NCBI RefSeq assembly: GCF_000443165.1
Contig: NZ_ATJV01000013.1
Coordinates: 1 to 64,000 of the forward strand
DNA: 64,000 nucleotides
Direction of reading: 5' to 3'
Source: Thauera terpenica 58Eu
GTDB lineage: Bacteria > Pseudomonadota > Gammaproteobacteria > Burkholderiales > Rhodocyclaceae
The position numbers and the translations under genes are program-made. Each line of letters starts with the position of its first letter. The first letter of the stretch is position 1. The notes beneath the pieces were generated by a model. The model was not told the DNA's origin. It did no database searches and worked only from the letters and a program-made list of their open reading frames with translations. Below, piece by piece: positions 23,415 to 31,193 of the stretch.

Positions 23415-24011
23415 TCAGGCGATGAATACCGGGTCCGAGAACACGAGCGTGCCGTCCTTGCGCACCATCAGGTTATTGGCGTTGAGGATGTCAGGCAGTA
23501 CCTGATAGCTGTCGACGAAATCGGACAGGGCGCGGATCGCGTCCTGCAACTTGTCGCCCACCGCCAGTGGATTCAAGGACATGTGGTAGAGCGCGATGCG
23601 GCCCATGTTCACGCCCAGCCTGCTCCACTGCTGACAGCCTGACCAATAGGCCTCGATCAGGCGCAGCGCGAGCTCGGCGGCGGGCGAGCCCTCGGCGAGC
23701 GGGTAGAGCTTTTCCATTTCGATCAGGTGCAGCGGGTAGCCTGATGCGGCACGGCCGATGATGCCGTGATCGGCGTGGATGGTGGGAAAGTGTTCGCCAC
23801 GAGGGCGATCGTCAGCGGTGTACAGAAAGTAGTCGGCGGGCGAACTGACGATCTTGTAGACGCGTTCGCCATCGCCATTGTCGAGCACGATCGAATACTC
23901 ACCACGACCGATCTCCTTGCGGCCATCGAGCAGCGGGTGCGCCGGAACGGGGTCCGGCAGCAACACGCCTCCACGGCCAAATTGAACTCTGGCTGCAGCG
24001 AGATCGATCAT
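23415..24011 (-). CDS. Small protein-kinase-like protein of unknown function
   Basis: I do not recognise this 198-residue protein as a named family, but its motifs follow protein-kinase order. There is a glycine-rich loop (GRGEYSIVL, residues 35-43), a VYKIV with candidate VAIK lysine K53, and a hinge-like LIEMEKL (97-102). A catalytic-loop-like PDILNANNLM has D174 and N179 with the canonical spacing of five, and FSDP at 191-194 takes the place of DFG. The chain ends five residues later, so the activation segment and most of the C-lobe are missing. It could be a degenerate or minimal kinase, or a nucleotide-binding regulator. The gene lies between folE and fabI on the same strand, 14 bp after the fabI stop. 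Confidence 0.7.
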   Translation of the reverse strand: MIDLAAARVQFGRGGVLLPDPVPAHPLLDGRKEIGRGEYSIVLDNGDGERVYKIVSSPADYFLYTADDRPRGEHFPTIHADHGIIGRAASGYPLHLIEMEKLYPLAEGSPAAELALRLIEAYWSGCQQWSRLGVNMGRIALYHMSLNPLAVGDKLQDAIRALSDFVDSYQVLPDILNANNLMVRKDGTLVFSDPVFIA

Positions 24012-24025
24012 GGCGGCCTCCGTCT

Positions 24026-24805
24026 TTACGCCATGATGTTATAGCCAGCGTCCACGAAATGCACGCCGCCGGTGATCAGGCGACCGGCGTCAGACACCAG
24101 GAAGGCGGTCAGCGCGCCGATGTCCTCGGGCGTGACCAGCGCACGCATCGGCGAACGTTCAACTGCCGTTGCCATCAGGCCGTCGAAACCCGCAATGCCC
24201 GAGGCGGCACGCGTCATCAGCGGACCGGGTGACACGGCGTTGACGCGAATGCCCTTGGGGCCGAGTTCGGCTGCCATGTAGCGGGTGGCGGCTTCCAGTG
24301 CGGCCTTGCACAAGCCCATCACGCCGTAGTTGGGAATGACCTTCTCGGAGCCAAGATAAGTCATCGTCACCAGTGCGCCGCCGCCTGCCTTCTCCAGCAA
24401 AGGCTCGGCTTTTTGCGCGAGGCGCACGAAGGAGTGGGTGGAGACGTCCATCGCGAGCGCAAAACCGTCAGCCGAGATGTCGACCACGCGGCCGTGCAGG
24501 TCGTCGCGCTTGGCAAAGGCCATGCTGTGCAGCGCGAAGTCGAGTTTGCCGTGGCGCGCCTCGATTTCGGCAAAGGCCGCATCCATGGTCTCGGGTCGGG
24601 TCACGTCGAGCAGGAACACATCCTTCACGCCGAGACGGTGGATCACCGGTTCGATGAAGGCGCGGGTCTTGTCGTTCTGGTAGGTGATGATGAGCGTGGC
24701 GCCGGCAGCGGCGCAGGCTTCGGCGACGCCGGTCGAAATCGATTTTTCGTTGGCAATGCCGGTGATCAGACCGACCTTGCCCTGCAGGTTGACGATGGGG
24801 TTCAT
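24026..24805 (-). CDS. fabI: Enoyl-[acyl-carrier-protein] reductase (NADH)
   Basis: This 259-residue short-chain dehydrogenase carries out the last reduction of type II fatty-acid synthesis and is the triclosan-target class. The N-terminal cofactor region is GLITGIANEKSIS, as in FabI, rather than the classical TGxxxGIG. The active-site Tyr and Lys lie in NYGVMGLCKAALE with the Tyr-x6-Lys spacing. VNAVSPGPLMTRAASGI follows. ATG 24805 begins MNPIVNLQGK; the frame is open to 24874. Upstream is a 188-bp divergent region shared with the HAD gene. Confidence 0.95.
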   Translation of the reverse strand: MNPIVNLQGKVGLITGIANEKSISTGVAEACAAAGATLIITYQNDKTRAFIEPVIHRLGVKDVFLLDVTRPETMDAAFAEIEARHGKLDFALHSMAFAKRDDLHGRVVDISADGFALAMDVSTHSFVRLAQKAEPLLEKAGGGALVTMTYLGSEKVIPNYGVMGLCKAALEAATRYMAAELGPKGIRVNAVSPGPLMTRAASGIAGFDGLMATAVERSPMRALVTPEDIGALTAFLVSDAGRLITGGVHFVDAGYNIMA

Positions 24806-24993
24806 GCAGGATTCCTTGTGGTGGAGGCGTTGGTTGTGCGGCGCACAAAATCTCGCCGGCGTACTGGACGGCAATAATCTTTAAGTGTTTCGTGACTTAG
24901 CTGACAGGCGTCCAGGTGTGGGTTTGGAGTATATTCCGCATTGCAGCATTCAAGACCCGCTGCCTTACGCCTAATTGGCACAGAGAGTGCAAC

Positions 24994-25506
24994 ATGACAC
25001 GCAACACATACATTTTCATGGACTTCGATGGCGTCACCCACCCTTGGGGTGAGGTTGAGGACTTTCGTTGCCTGCCGCTGATCGAGTCGGTCGTGCGCGA
25101 ATTTGAAGAGGTGCGGGTGGTCATCTCATCGGACTGGCGCATGCTGTTCTCCATGCAGAAACTGCTTGCACGTTTCGCCGAGGACATCCGCGAGCGCGTC
25201 GTCGGGGCGACCCCCCACATGCTGCCCAAGAGCGGCGCCGAACTGCATGGTCTGCGCGAACGCGAGGCCATGCTATGGCTCGCCCAGCACGACGCGGACG
25301 GCCGCAATGCGGCCTGGTGCGCCATCGATGACGCACCAGGCAACTGGATGACGCGCTCACGATTGCTGCTCACGGATTTCAAGCGCGGTTTCATCGAAGA
25401 GGATGCGATCGCCTTGCGCCGCACCCTGCAAACCTTCAGTGACGGGCTCGAGCTTTGCCCCGACATCAGGCTCGCGCCCTCGCTGTGGGAACGCAACATC
25501 GCCTGA
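24994..25506 (+). CDS. HAD-domain protein of the RNA-repair-associated (Swiss Army Knife) type
   Basis: This 170-residue protein begins with the HAD motif I (YIFMDFDGVTHPWG, Asp residues at about 10 and 12). Motif II follows as VVISSDWR and a late acidic stretch as WCAIDDAP. The compact form, without a cap domain, resembles the HAD module found in Swiss Army Knife RNA-repair proteins, here free-standing. Phosphatase activity on a nucleic-acid or small phosphate ester is plausible but not shown. The ATG at 24994 follows AGAGAG; upstream frame to 24916 is probably untranslated. It is divergent from fabI. Confidence 0.75.
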   Translation: MTRNTYIFMDFDGVTHPWGEVEDFRCLPLIESVVREFEEVRVVISSDWRMLFSMQKLLARFAEDIRERVVGATPHMLPKSGAELHGLREREAMLWLAQHDADGRNAAWCAIDDAPGNWMTRSRLLLTDFKRGFIEEDAIALRRTLQTFSDGLELCPDIRLAPSLWERNIA

Positions 25507-25604
25507 GCTTGCTGGCGGCGCGTGCTCGGCGCGCACGACAAGCACATTGCTTCGTCCTCTGCCGCTGTGCACAATGAGCGCCCATTTGCCATGATGGTGC
25601 CGCC

Positions 25605-26375
25605 ATGACCGCGCCCGAATCCGCCCTTCCCTCCGACTGCCTGGCTGTCCATGCTGACGGCCAAACCCAACGCCAGGCTGCTCACCTCGCGCAGGATGCG
25701 TTCGCACGCGTGTTTCGCCTCAGTGTGGGCGAGACCGATGAGGTGCGCCACCGTGGCGTGGGGCAGCTGCAAGGCGAACTTGAACAGTGGGCGGTGGCGG
25801 GTGCGGACGATGAGTCCCGCGCACTGCGGCGTGCCCTGCTGCTCAGTGGCATGGATCACTGGGGCGTGGCGTGGAGCGAGGCTTTCAATCTCGTCGCCAT
25901 TCCCGGCCTGAGCGAGCTCATCGGCGCCTTGCGTACCGGGCTGGCGGTGCGCGATGAGGCGCGCTTCCTGCAACAGTTCGAGGCCATCACCCGCACCGAA
26001 GGCAACGCCATCGACTTCAAGGTCGAGTTGCGCCGTGGTATTCATCTCGCCCTGTGGCACTCCTCCATCGCCACCGAGAATCGTGACCAGGCGCTGCGCC
26101 TTGCTGGTCAGCTCGGCGGGCGGCTGCTCGGGCTGACACGCGAAATGCCGACCGTCGGCTGGCGCCTGGTGGCCGACGCGCTCGCCTTCATCCAGATTCG
26201 TTGCCTGGCCGACGGGCTTGCCGCCGAGGGCGTGGGCCAGGAGGCCACGCAGGCACTGTTCGCGGCGCTGAGCCGCGAGCTGCCCAAGGCGCAGCGTGAG
26301 GTGATCATGGCGCACGCCGCGCGTGCCGTGCTGGCCTGGCAGCAGGCCAGCCGTGCTCCAGAGCAGATCCACTGA
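25605..26375 (+). CDS. Conserved hypothetical protein coupled to YaeQ
   Basis: I do not recognise this 256-residue protein. It has no signal peptide or membrane helix and is rich in Ala, Leu and Arg, suggesting an all-helical soluble protein. Distinct stretches are DHWGVAWSEAFNLVAIPGLSEL near residue 85 (in two adjoining halves), IDFKVELRRGIHLALWHSS near 140, and VGWRLVADALAFIQIRCLADG near 185. Its stop overlaps the yaeQ start (TGATG), so the two are probably translated together. Codon use matches the neighbours, arguing for a native gene. Confidence 0.75.
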   Translation: MTAPESALPSDCLAVHADGQTQRQAAHLAQDAFARVFRLSVGETDEVRHRGVGQLQGELEQWAVAGADDESRALRRALLLSGMDHWGVAWSEAFNLVAIPGLSELIGALRTGLAVRDEARFLQQFEAITRTEGNAIDFKVELRRGIHLALWHSSIATENRDQALRLAGQLGGRLLGLTREMPTVGWRLVADALAFIQIRCLADGLAAEGVGQEATQALFAALSRELPKAQREVIMAHAARAVLAWQQASRAPEQIH

Positions 26376-26923
26376 TGGCGCTCAAGGCAACGATCTTCAA
26401 GGCCGACATCCAGATCGCGGACATGGACCGGGCGCATTACGCCGACTACAGCCTGACCCTGGCACGCCACCCCTCCGAAACCGACGAGCGCATGATGGTG
26501 CGCCTGCTTGCTTTTGCGCTCTTTGCCCACCCCGCGCTGGTCTTTGCCAGGGGTTTGTCCGTCGATGACGAACCTGGCCTGTGGCAGCTGGATCTGACCG
26601 GCAGGATAGAGCGCTGGATCGACGTCGGTCAGCCCGATGAGAAGTGGCTGCGCAAGGCCTGTGGGCGCGCTGATGAGGTCGTGGTGCTGAGCTACGGTCG
26701 TGGACTCGACGTGTGGTGGAACGGCGTGCGTGAGAAGCTGGCGCGCCAGTCCTCGCTGCGCGTCATCGAGATTGCGCGCGAGGCCAGTGCGGATCTGGCG
26801 CGCCTGGCCGAACGCTCGATGCGCTTGCAGTTCAGCATCCAGGACGGTGGCGTGTGGGTGACCAACGGGCGCGACAACGTACAAATCGAGCCCAGGTGGC
26901 TGCAGGGCGGTGAGCGCAGCTGA
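26375..26923 (+). CDS. yaeQ: YaeQ family protein
   Basis: This 182-residue protein matches YaeQ: MALKATIFKADIQIADMDR at the N-terminus, HPSETDERMMVRLLAFALFA near residue 33, and GRADEVVVLSYGRGLDVWW near 98. The C-terminal VWVTNGRDNVQIEP completes the pattern. YaeQ adopts a compact PD-(D/E)XK nuclease-like fold and was once linked to RfaH-related transcription effects, but its role is unsettled. The ATG overlaps the stop of the preceding unknown gene by one base. It converges with an alpha/beta hydrolase gene. Confidence 0.88.
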   Translation: MALKATIFKADIQIADMDRAHYADYSLTLARHPSETDERMMVRLLAFALFAHPALVFARGLSVDDEPGLWQLDLTGRIERWIDVGQPDEKWLRKACGRADEVVVLSYGRGLDVWWNGVREKLARQSSLRVIEIAREASADLARLAERSMRLQFSIQDGGVWVTNGRDNVQIEPRWLQGGERS

Positions 26924-26970
26924 GCGTGCGCGCGGAGCGGTGCGCACGGGCGTTTGCACGGCGCTCAGGG

Positions 26971-27846
26971 TCAATCCGCAAGGTAGTCGATGATGGCGGT
27001 GGCCGTGGTGCTCGGGTCTTCCTGCATGAAACAGTGCCCGCCGGGCAGGACTTGCTGACTCACAAGCGGGTTGCGCTGTGCCCAGCGCGCTATGGCGCGC
27101 GCGGCGAAGGGGAATGTGTCGGCGCCGCGCATGACCCGTGTGGGCGTGCTGATGCGCGCCAGTGAAGGCCACAGGCGACGTGGATAGGAGCCGAAGATTT
27201 CGGCCTCGCGCGCGGGTTGGCACTTGAGCTCGACACCGCCGCCGGGGTGGTCGCGCAAGGCGTGGGTGACATAGGCCTGCAGCGCATCTTCGTGCCAGCC
27301 GTGGAACATGCCGCGATTGCGCAGGTTGTCAGCCGCCTCCTTACGGTCCCGCCAATGGTGACGACGCCTGCGCGCGCGGCTTGCGAGCTGATTGCGTGAG
27401 TACAGGCCAATGACGTCGGACAGGGCCATCAGCCCTATCATCGCCGGTGGAAACAGCACCGGATCGAGCATCACCGCACGATCGAAGGCATCCGGCGCGC
27501 GCGCCAGCATCAGCGCCGTCAGCACCGAACCGAAGCTGTGACCGACGGCAAAAACGCGCACCTCACCGAATTGATGCTGGTGCGCGTGCCATGCCTCGAG
27601 CGCGTATTCTGCGCTGCGATTCCAGCCCACGAAGCGGCCACCATGATCACTGTCGCCATGGCCCTGGATGTCGGACAGGAAGAGGTCGAAGTGTGCGCCC
27701 AGGCGCTCCAGCAAGGGCGCATAGCTCAGGCCGCAATAGCCATTGCCATGCAGGAAATGGATCAGCGGCCGGCCGCTGGGCGGCGTGTGCACACCGCGCA
27801 CGGTGTAGCCGGCAGGCGTACGGTGGGACCAGGGATGAAACTGCAT
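26971..27846 (-). CDS. Alpha/beta hydrolase
   Basis: This 291-residue protein has the alpha/beta-hydrolase pattern: HFLHGNGYCGLSY as oxyanion-hole region near residue 30, the nucleophile elbow GHSFGS near 103, a late Asp near MRGADTFPF, and the His in LPGGHCFMQED. There is no signal peptide, so it is probably cytoplasmic. The substrate is unknown. ATG 27846 (MQFHPWSH) is preferred over 27885, which would overlap the stop of the receptor gene upstream. It follows that c-di-GMP receptor by 10 bp on the same strand. Confidence 0.8.
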   Translation of the reverse strand: MQFHPWSHRTPAGYTVRGVHTPPSGRPLIHFLHGNGYCGLSYAPLLERLGAHFDLFLSDIQGHGDSDHGGRFVGWNRSAEYALEAWHAHQHQFGEVRVFAVGHSFGSVLTALMLARAPDAFDRAVMLDPVLFPPAMIGLMALSDVIGLYSRNQLASRARRRRHHWRDRKEAADNLRNRGMFHGWHEDALQAYVTHALRDHPGGGVELKCQPAREAEIFGSYPRRLWPSLARISTPTRVMRGADTFPFAARAIARWAQRNPLVSQQVLPGGHCFMQEDPSTTATAIIDYLAD

Positions 27847-27856
27847 CGGTGAGGGC

Positions 27857-30800
27857 TCAAGGTGGCGGGGCGAAGCTGGGCGCATCGGTGTCGGCGCTCG
27901 CCGTGTACCAGCTCATCCAGCCGGGGATGTGTGTGGGCGGCATGGGGCGCGCGATGCCGAAGCCCTGGCCGAGATGGCAGCCGATATCGATCAGGGCCTG
28001 AGCGTGCTCCATGGTCTCGACCCCTTCGGCGATGACCTCTCGGCCGAAGGACTGTGCCAGATGCACCACGCTGAGGACGATCGCCCGATCGTCGGCGTCG
28101 GTGAGCATGTCGCGCACGAAGCTGTGGTCGATCTTGAGCAGGTCGACCGGCAAGCGGCGGAAGTAGGCGAGCGAGGCGTAGCCGGTGCCGAAGTCGTCCA
28201 GTGCCAGGCGTACGCCGAGCGCACGGCAGGCGGTGAGCACCTCGAGCGCGCTATGCATGTCGGTGATCGCGGTTGATTCGATGATCTCGATTTCCAGGCG
28301 GTCGGGGGCGATGGCCGGGTGCTGTGCGAGGGCGTCGCGCAGCGATCGGACAAAGCCGGGCCTGAGCAGATGGCGTGCACTGACGTTCACCGCGACCGGC
28401 AGATCGAGCCCCAGCGCTCGCCAGCTGTCGATCTGTTGCAGCGCGCTGCGGATGACCCACTCGCCGAGCTCCACTTCGAGTTCGCTGCCTTCGATTGTGG
28501 GCAGGAACTCGCCCGGCGCGAGCATGCCGCGTTCGGGGTGTTGCCAGCGCACCAGGGCCTCGACCCCGATCGGGCGCCCTTGCAGCATGTCGACCTTGGG
28601 CTGGTAGTGGAGCACGAACTCGCGCGCTTCGAGCGCCTGAGCGAGGCGGCGCAGCAGTTCCTGCTTTGCCTGCAAGGACAGCTCGACGCCGGCATCGAAC
28701 AGTTGCACGCAGTCGCGTCCGCGCTGCTTGGCGAGATACATGGCCTGGTCGGCGTGACGCAGCAAGGTGTCGGCGTCCGAGTGGTCCTCGGGGTAGAGGG
28801 TGACGCCCACGCTCGCCGATACGCTGACGTCTTCGCCGCGCAGGCGGACGGGTTTGCGCACCTCATCGAGGATGCGTTCGAACACCGCGTCGCTCTCGAG
28901 GTCTCCCAGCAACAGCACGAACTCGTCGCCCCCCAGGCGGGCGACCGTGTCAACCTTGCGCAGCATGGACTGCAGCCGCGACACGATCTGCACCAGCAGG
29001 TGATCTCCTGCCTCGTGACCGAACTGATCGTTGATCGGCTTGAAGCCGTCCAGATCGAGCATGCACACCGCGAGCGTCTGCCCGCTGCGCTCCGCGCGGG
29101 CGATGGCGTGCTTGAGGCGATCATCGAGCAGGCGGCGGTTGGGCACTCCGGTGAGGGGGTCGAAGTGGGCGATGCGATCGAGTTCGTCGGCATGCGCCTT
29201 CAGGCGACTGATGTCGGAGAACACTGCGACGTGATGGATCAATTGCCCGTGTTCGTCCTTGACACAGGTGATGGACAGGGATTCAGCGAAAATCTCACCG
29301 TTCTTGCGGCGGTTCCACACCTCGCCGCGCCAGTGGCCACGCTCGTTCAGGCTGCGCCACATCTGGGCGTAGAACTCGTGCTCGTGGCGACCTGAGTTGA
29401 GCAGCGAAGGCTTGCGGCCGAGCGCTTCTTCGCGACGGTAGCCGGTAATGCGGGTGAAGGCGGGGTTGACGTCCACGATATGGTTGGTGCTGTCGGTGAT
29501 CATGATCGCGTCGTAGCTATTGGTGAACACGCTGGCAGAGAGCCGCAGCATTTCCTCGGCCAGCTTGCGCTCTGAAATGTCCTGATGCGTGCCGACCATC
29601 AGCAGCGGTTCGCCGCTGGGCGTGCGTGAAACGAGGCGGCCGCAGTCGTACACCCAGATCCAGTGCCCAGCCTTGTGTCGCATCCTGACTTCGATGCGAT
29701 AGTCCGTCAGCTCGCCTTTCAGGTGACGCGCCACCAACGCGTTCGAGCTTGCGATATCGTCGGGGTGCGCGAAGCGGCGCCAGATTTCGATGGAGATCGG
29801 CTCGAGCTCTGCAAGCTCGTAACCCAGCATGTTGGCCCAGCGCGCGTTGAGCGTGAGTTCGCCGCTGGACACGTTCCACTCCCAGGTGCCGACTTGTGTC
29901 GCCGCGATGATGTTGCCCAGGCGCTCGCGCTCAAGCTCGATCGTCGCTGCAAGCGCGCGCGCGCGGCGGTGAGCCAGACTGAGCTGACGATTACCGCGGG
30001 CCAGCCCGAGTGCAAGCACGATGATGATCAGTACGGCCGCAGTGAGGGCGGAAATCCACTCCGGGTAGCGCAACAGAACATCGCGCCAGGTGAACACGGG
30101 CAGGCTGTCGAAGGGGGTCACGCGCAGTGCGCGCATGGCGCTTTCAACTTGCGTGTAATCGGCCGGGATGGTGAAACCGTGGATGCCTGCCGCACGTAAA
30201 ACCGGGTCGTTGGGCTCCAGGCTCAGCAGCTGTGCGGCGATGCGGCGCGCGAGCTTCTCCTCGACATGAGGCAGGGCGACGACCGGCCACTCGGGATAGA
30301 GGCGGGTGGAAACGGCATAGGGGAAGTCGGGATGATGTTGTTCGTTGAGCACGCGCAGGCGTGAAGGATCGATGCGTCCTTCCTGGGCGAGTTGCTCGAG
30401 CACGCCGGTGCGGATGAAGCCCGCGTCCACCTCACCCTTCAGTACGGCGTCGACCACCGCATCGTGCAGGTTGGAGCCGGATTCGAGTTCGATCTGGTCT
30501 GGCCCGATGCCCGCTTCGAGCAGCTCGTAGGCTTGTGCGACGTATCCGCCGAGGAAATTCCGGTTCGGGGTGGCGACCCGCTTGTCGCGTAGATCGGCAA
30601 GCGTGGTGAGCTCAGTGCGCTCACTGCGCACGATGATGACGCCGCCCAGGGTCGATTTCGGCCTGCCCTGATGCATCGTCACCACGGTTGCCAGGACGCC
30701 CGAAAGGACATTCTCGCTGCGCAAGGCGATGAAGTGCGTAGGGTTGGTGAACACGACGTCAAGTTCGTCCTTGCGCAGCGCCTGGGTGAACTCGCTTGAA

Positions 30801-30991
30801 TCCAGGATGCGCAGGGTGAGCGCGGTGTCTGGCAGTGCTGCGGCGAGCGACTCCGCCAGCGGGCGCCAGGCCTGCTCCATGACCGGCTTGGGACGGTAGG
30901 CGAGTACGCCGAGAACGAGTTGTTGCGCGGCCTGAACCGGTGAGGCGAGGCTGGAAAGCAGCATTGCCAACAGCAGGATGAACCGGATCAT
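27857..30991 (-). CDS. PhnD-type periplasmic sensor fused to PAS-PAS-GGDEF-EAL
   Basis: This 1044-residue receptor starts with a signal peptide (MIRFILLLAMLLSSLASPVQA). A PhnD/phosphonate-binding-like domain follows to about 265 (LVLGVLAYRPKPVMEQAW, VVFTNPTHFIALRS, RNFLGGYVAQAYELL). A membrane helix lies near 305-322, then two PAS domains to about 590. The GGDEF domain is intact (VARLGGDEFVLLL), with an RxxD inhibitory site as RKVD just before it. EAL is also intact (VEALVRW, DDFGTGYASL, KIDHSF). It should sense a small periplasmic ligand and change c-di-GMP; binding of phosphonate or phosphite is only inferred from the domain. The ATG at 30991 gives the signal peptide; the frame is open to 31069. 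Confidence 0.9.
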   Translation of the reverse strand: MIRFILLLAMLLSSLASPVQAAQQLVLGVLAYRPKPVMEQAWRPLAESLAAALPDTALTLRILDSSEFTQALRKDELDVVFTNPTHFIALRSENVLSGVLATVVTMHQGRPKSTLGGVIIVRSERTELTTLADLRDKRVATPNRNFLGGYVAQAYELLEAGIGPDQIELESGSNLHDAVVDAVLKGEVDAGFIRTGVLEQLAQEGRIDPSRLRVLNEQHHPDFPYAVSTRLYPEWPVVALPHVEEKLARRIAAQLLSLEPNDPVLRAAGIHGFTIPADYTQVESAMRALRVTPFDSLPVFTWRDVLLRYPEWISALTAAVLIIIVLALGLARGNRQLSLAHRRARALAATIELERERLGNIIAATQVGTWEWNVSSGELTLNARWANMLGYELAELEPISIEIWRRFAHPDDIASSNALVARHLKGELTDYRIEVRMRHKAGHWIWVYDCGRLVSRTPSGEPLLMVGTHQDISERKLAEEMLRLSASVFTNSYDAIMITDSTNHIVDVNPAFTRITGYRREEALGRKPSLLNSGRHEHEFYAQMWRSLNERGHWRGEVWNRRKNGEIFAESLSITCVKDEHGQLIHHVAVFSDISRLKAHADELDRIAHFDPLTGVPNRRLLDDRLKHAIARAERSGQTLAVCMLDLDGFKPINDQFGHEAGDHLLVQIVSRLQSMLRKVDTVARLGGDEFVLLLGDLESDAVFERILDEVRKPVRLRGEDVSVSASVGVTLYPEDHSDADTLLRHADQAMYLAKQRGRDCVQLFDAGVELSLQAKQELLRRLAQALEAREFVLHYQPKVDMLQGRPIGVEALVRWQHPERGMLAPGEFLPTIEGSELEVELGEWVIRSALQQIDSWRALGLDLPVAVNVSARHLLRPGFVRSLRDALAQHPAIAPDRLEIEIIESTAITDMHSALEVLTACRALGVRLALDDFGTGYASLAYFRRLPVDLLKIDHSFVRDMLTDADDRAIVLSVVHLAQSFGREVIAEGVETMEHAQALIDIGCHLGQGFGIARPMPPTHIPGWMSWYTASADTDAPSFAPPP

Positions 30992-31144
30992 GATGCGTTT
31001 ATGCTGGCTGGCTCGGTTTGACTTGAGCGGGCGCTCGATTTGAAAGCCGGTTTCGAAGCACACCGCCACTGGAGCTCAGTGCGCTGATCGTGTGTGCTGG
31101 AGAAGACAGCTGCAAGGCCTTGCGGCGGTGATGCGTGGGGGGCG

Positions 31145-31181
31145 GTCCGCAGGCAGGGGTAGCCCATTCCTGCCTGCGGAC
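31145..31181 (-). terminator. Hairpin after the DEAD-box helicase gene
   Basis: GTCCGCAGGCAGG (31145-31157) and CCTGCCTGCGGAC (31169-31181) form a perfect 13-bp stem with an 11-base loop, 13 bases past the helicase stop. There is no clear T tract, so Rho-independent termination is uncertain. Confidence 0.5.
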
Positions 31182-31193
31182 AGCGTTCATTTC

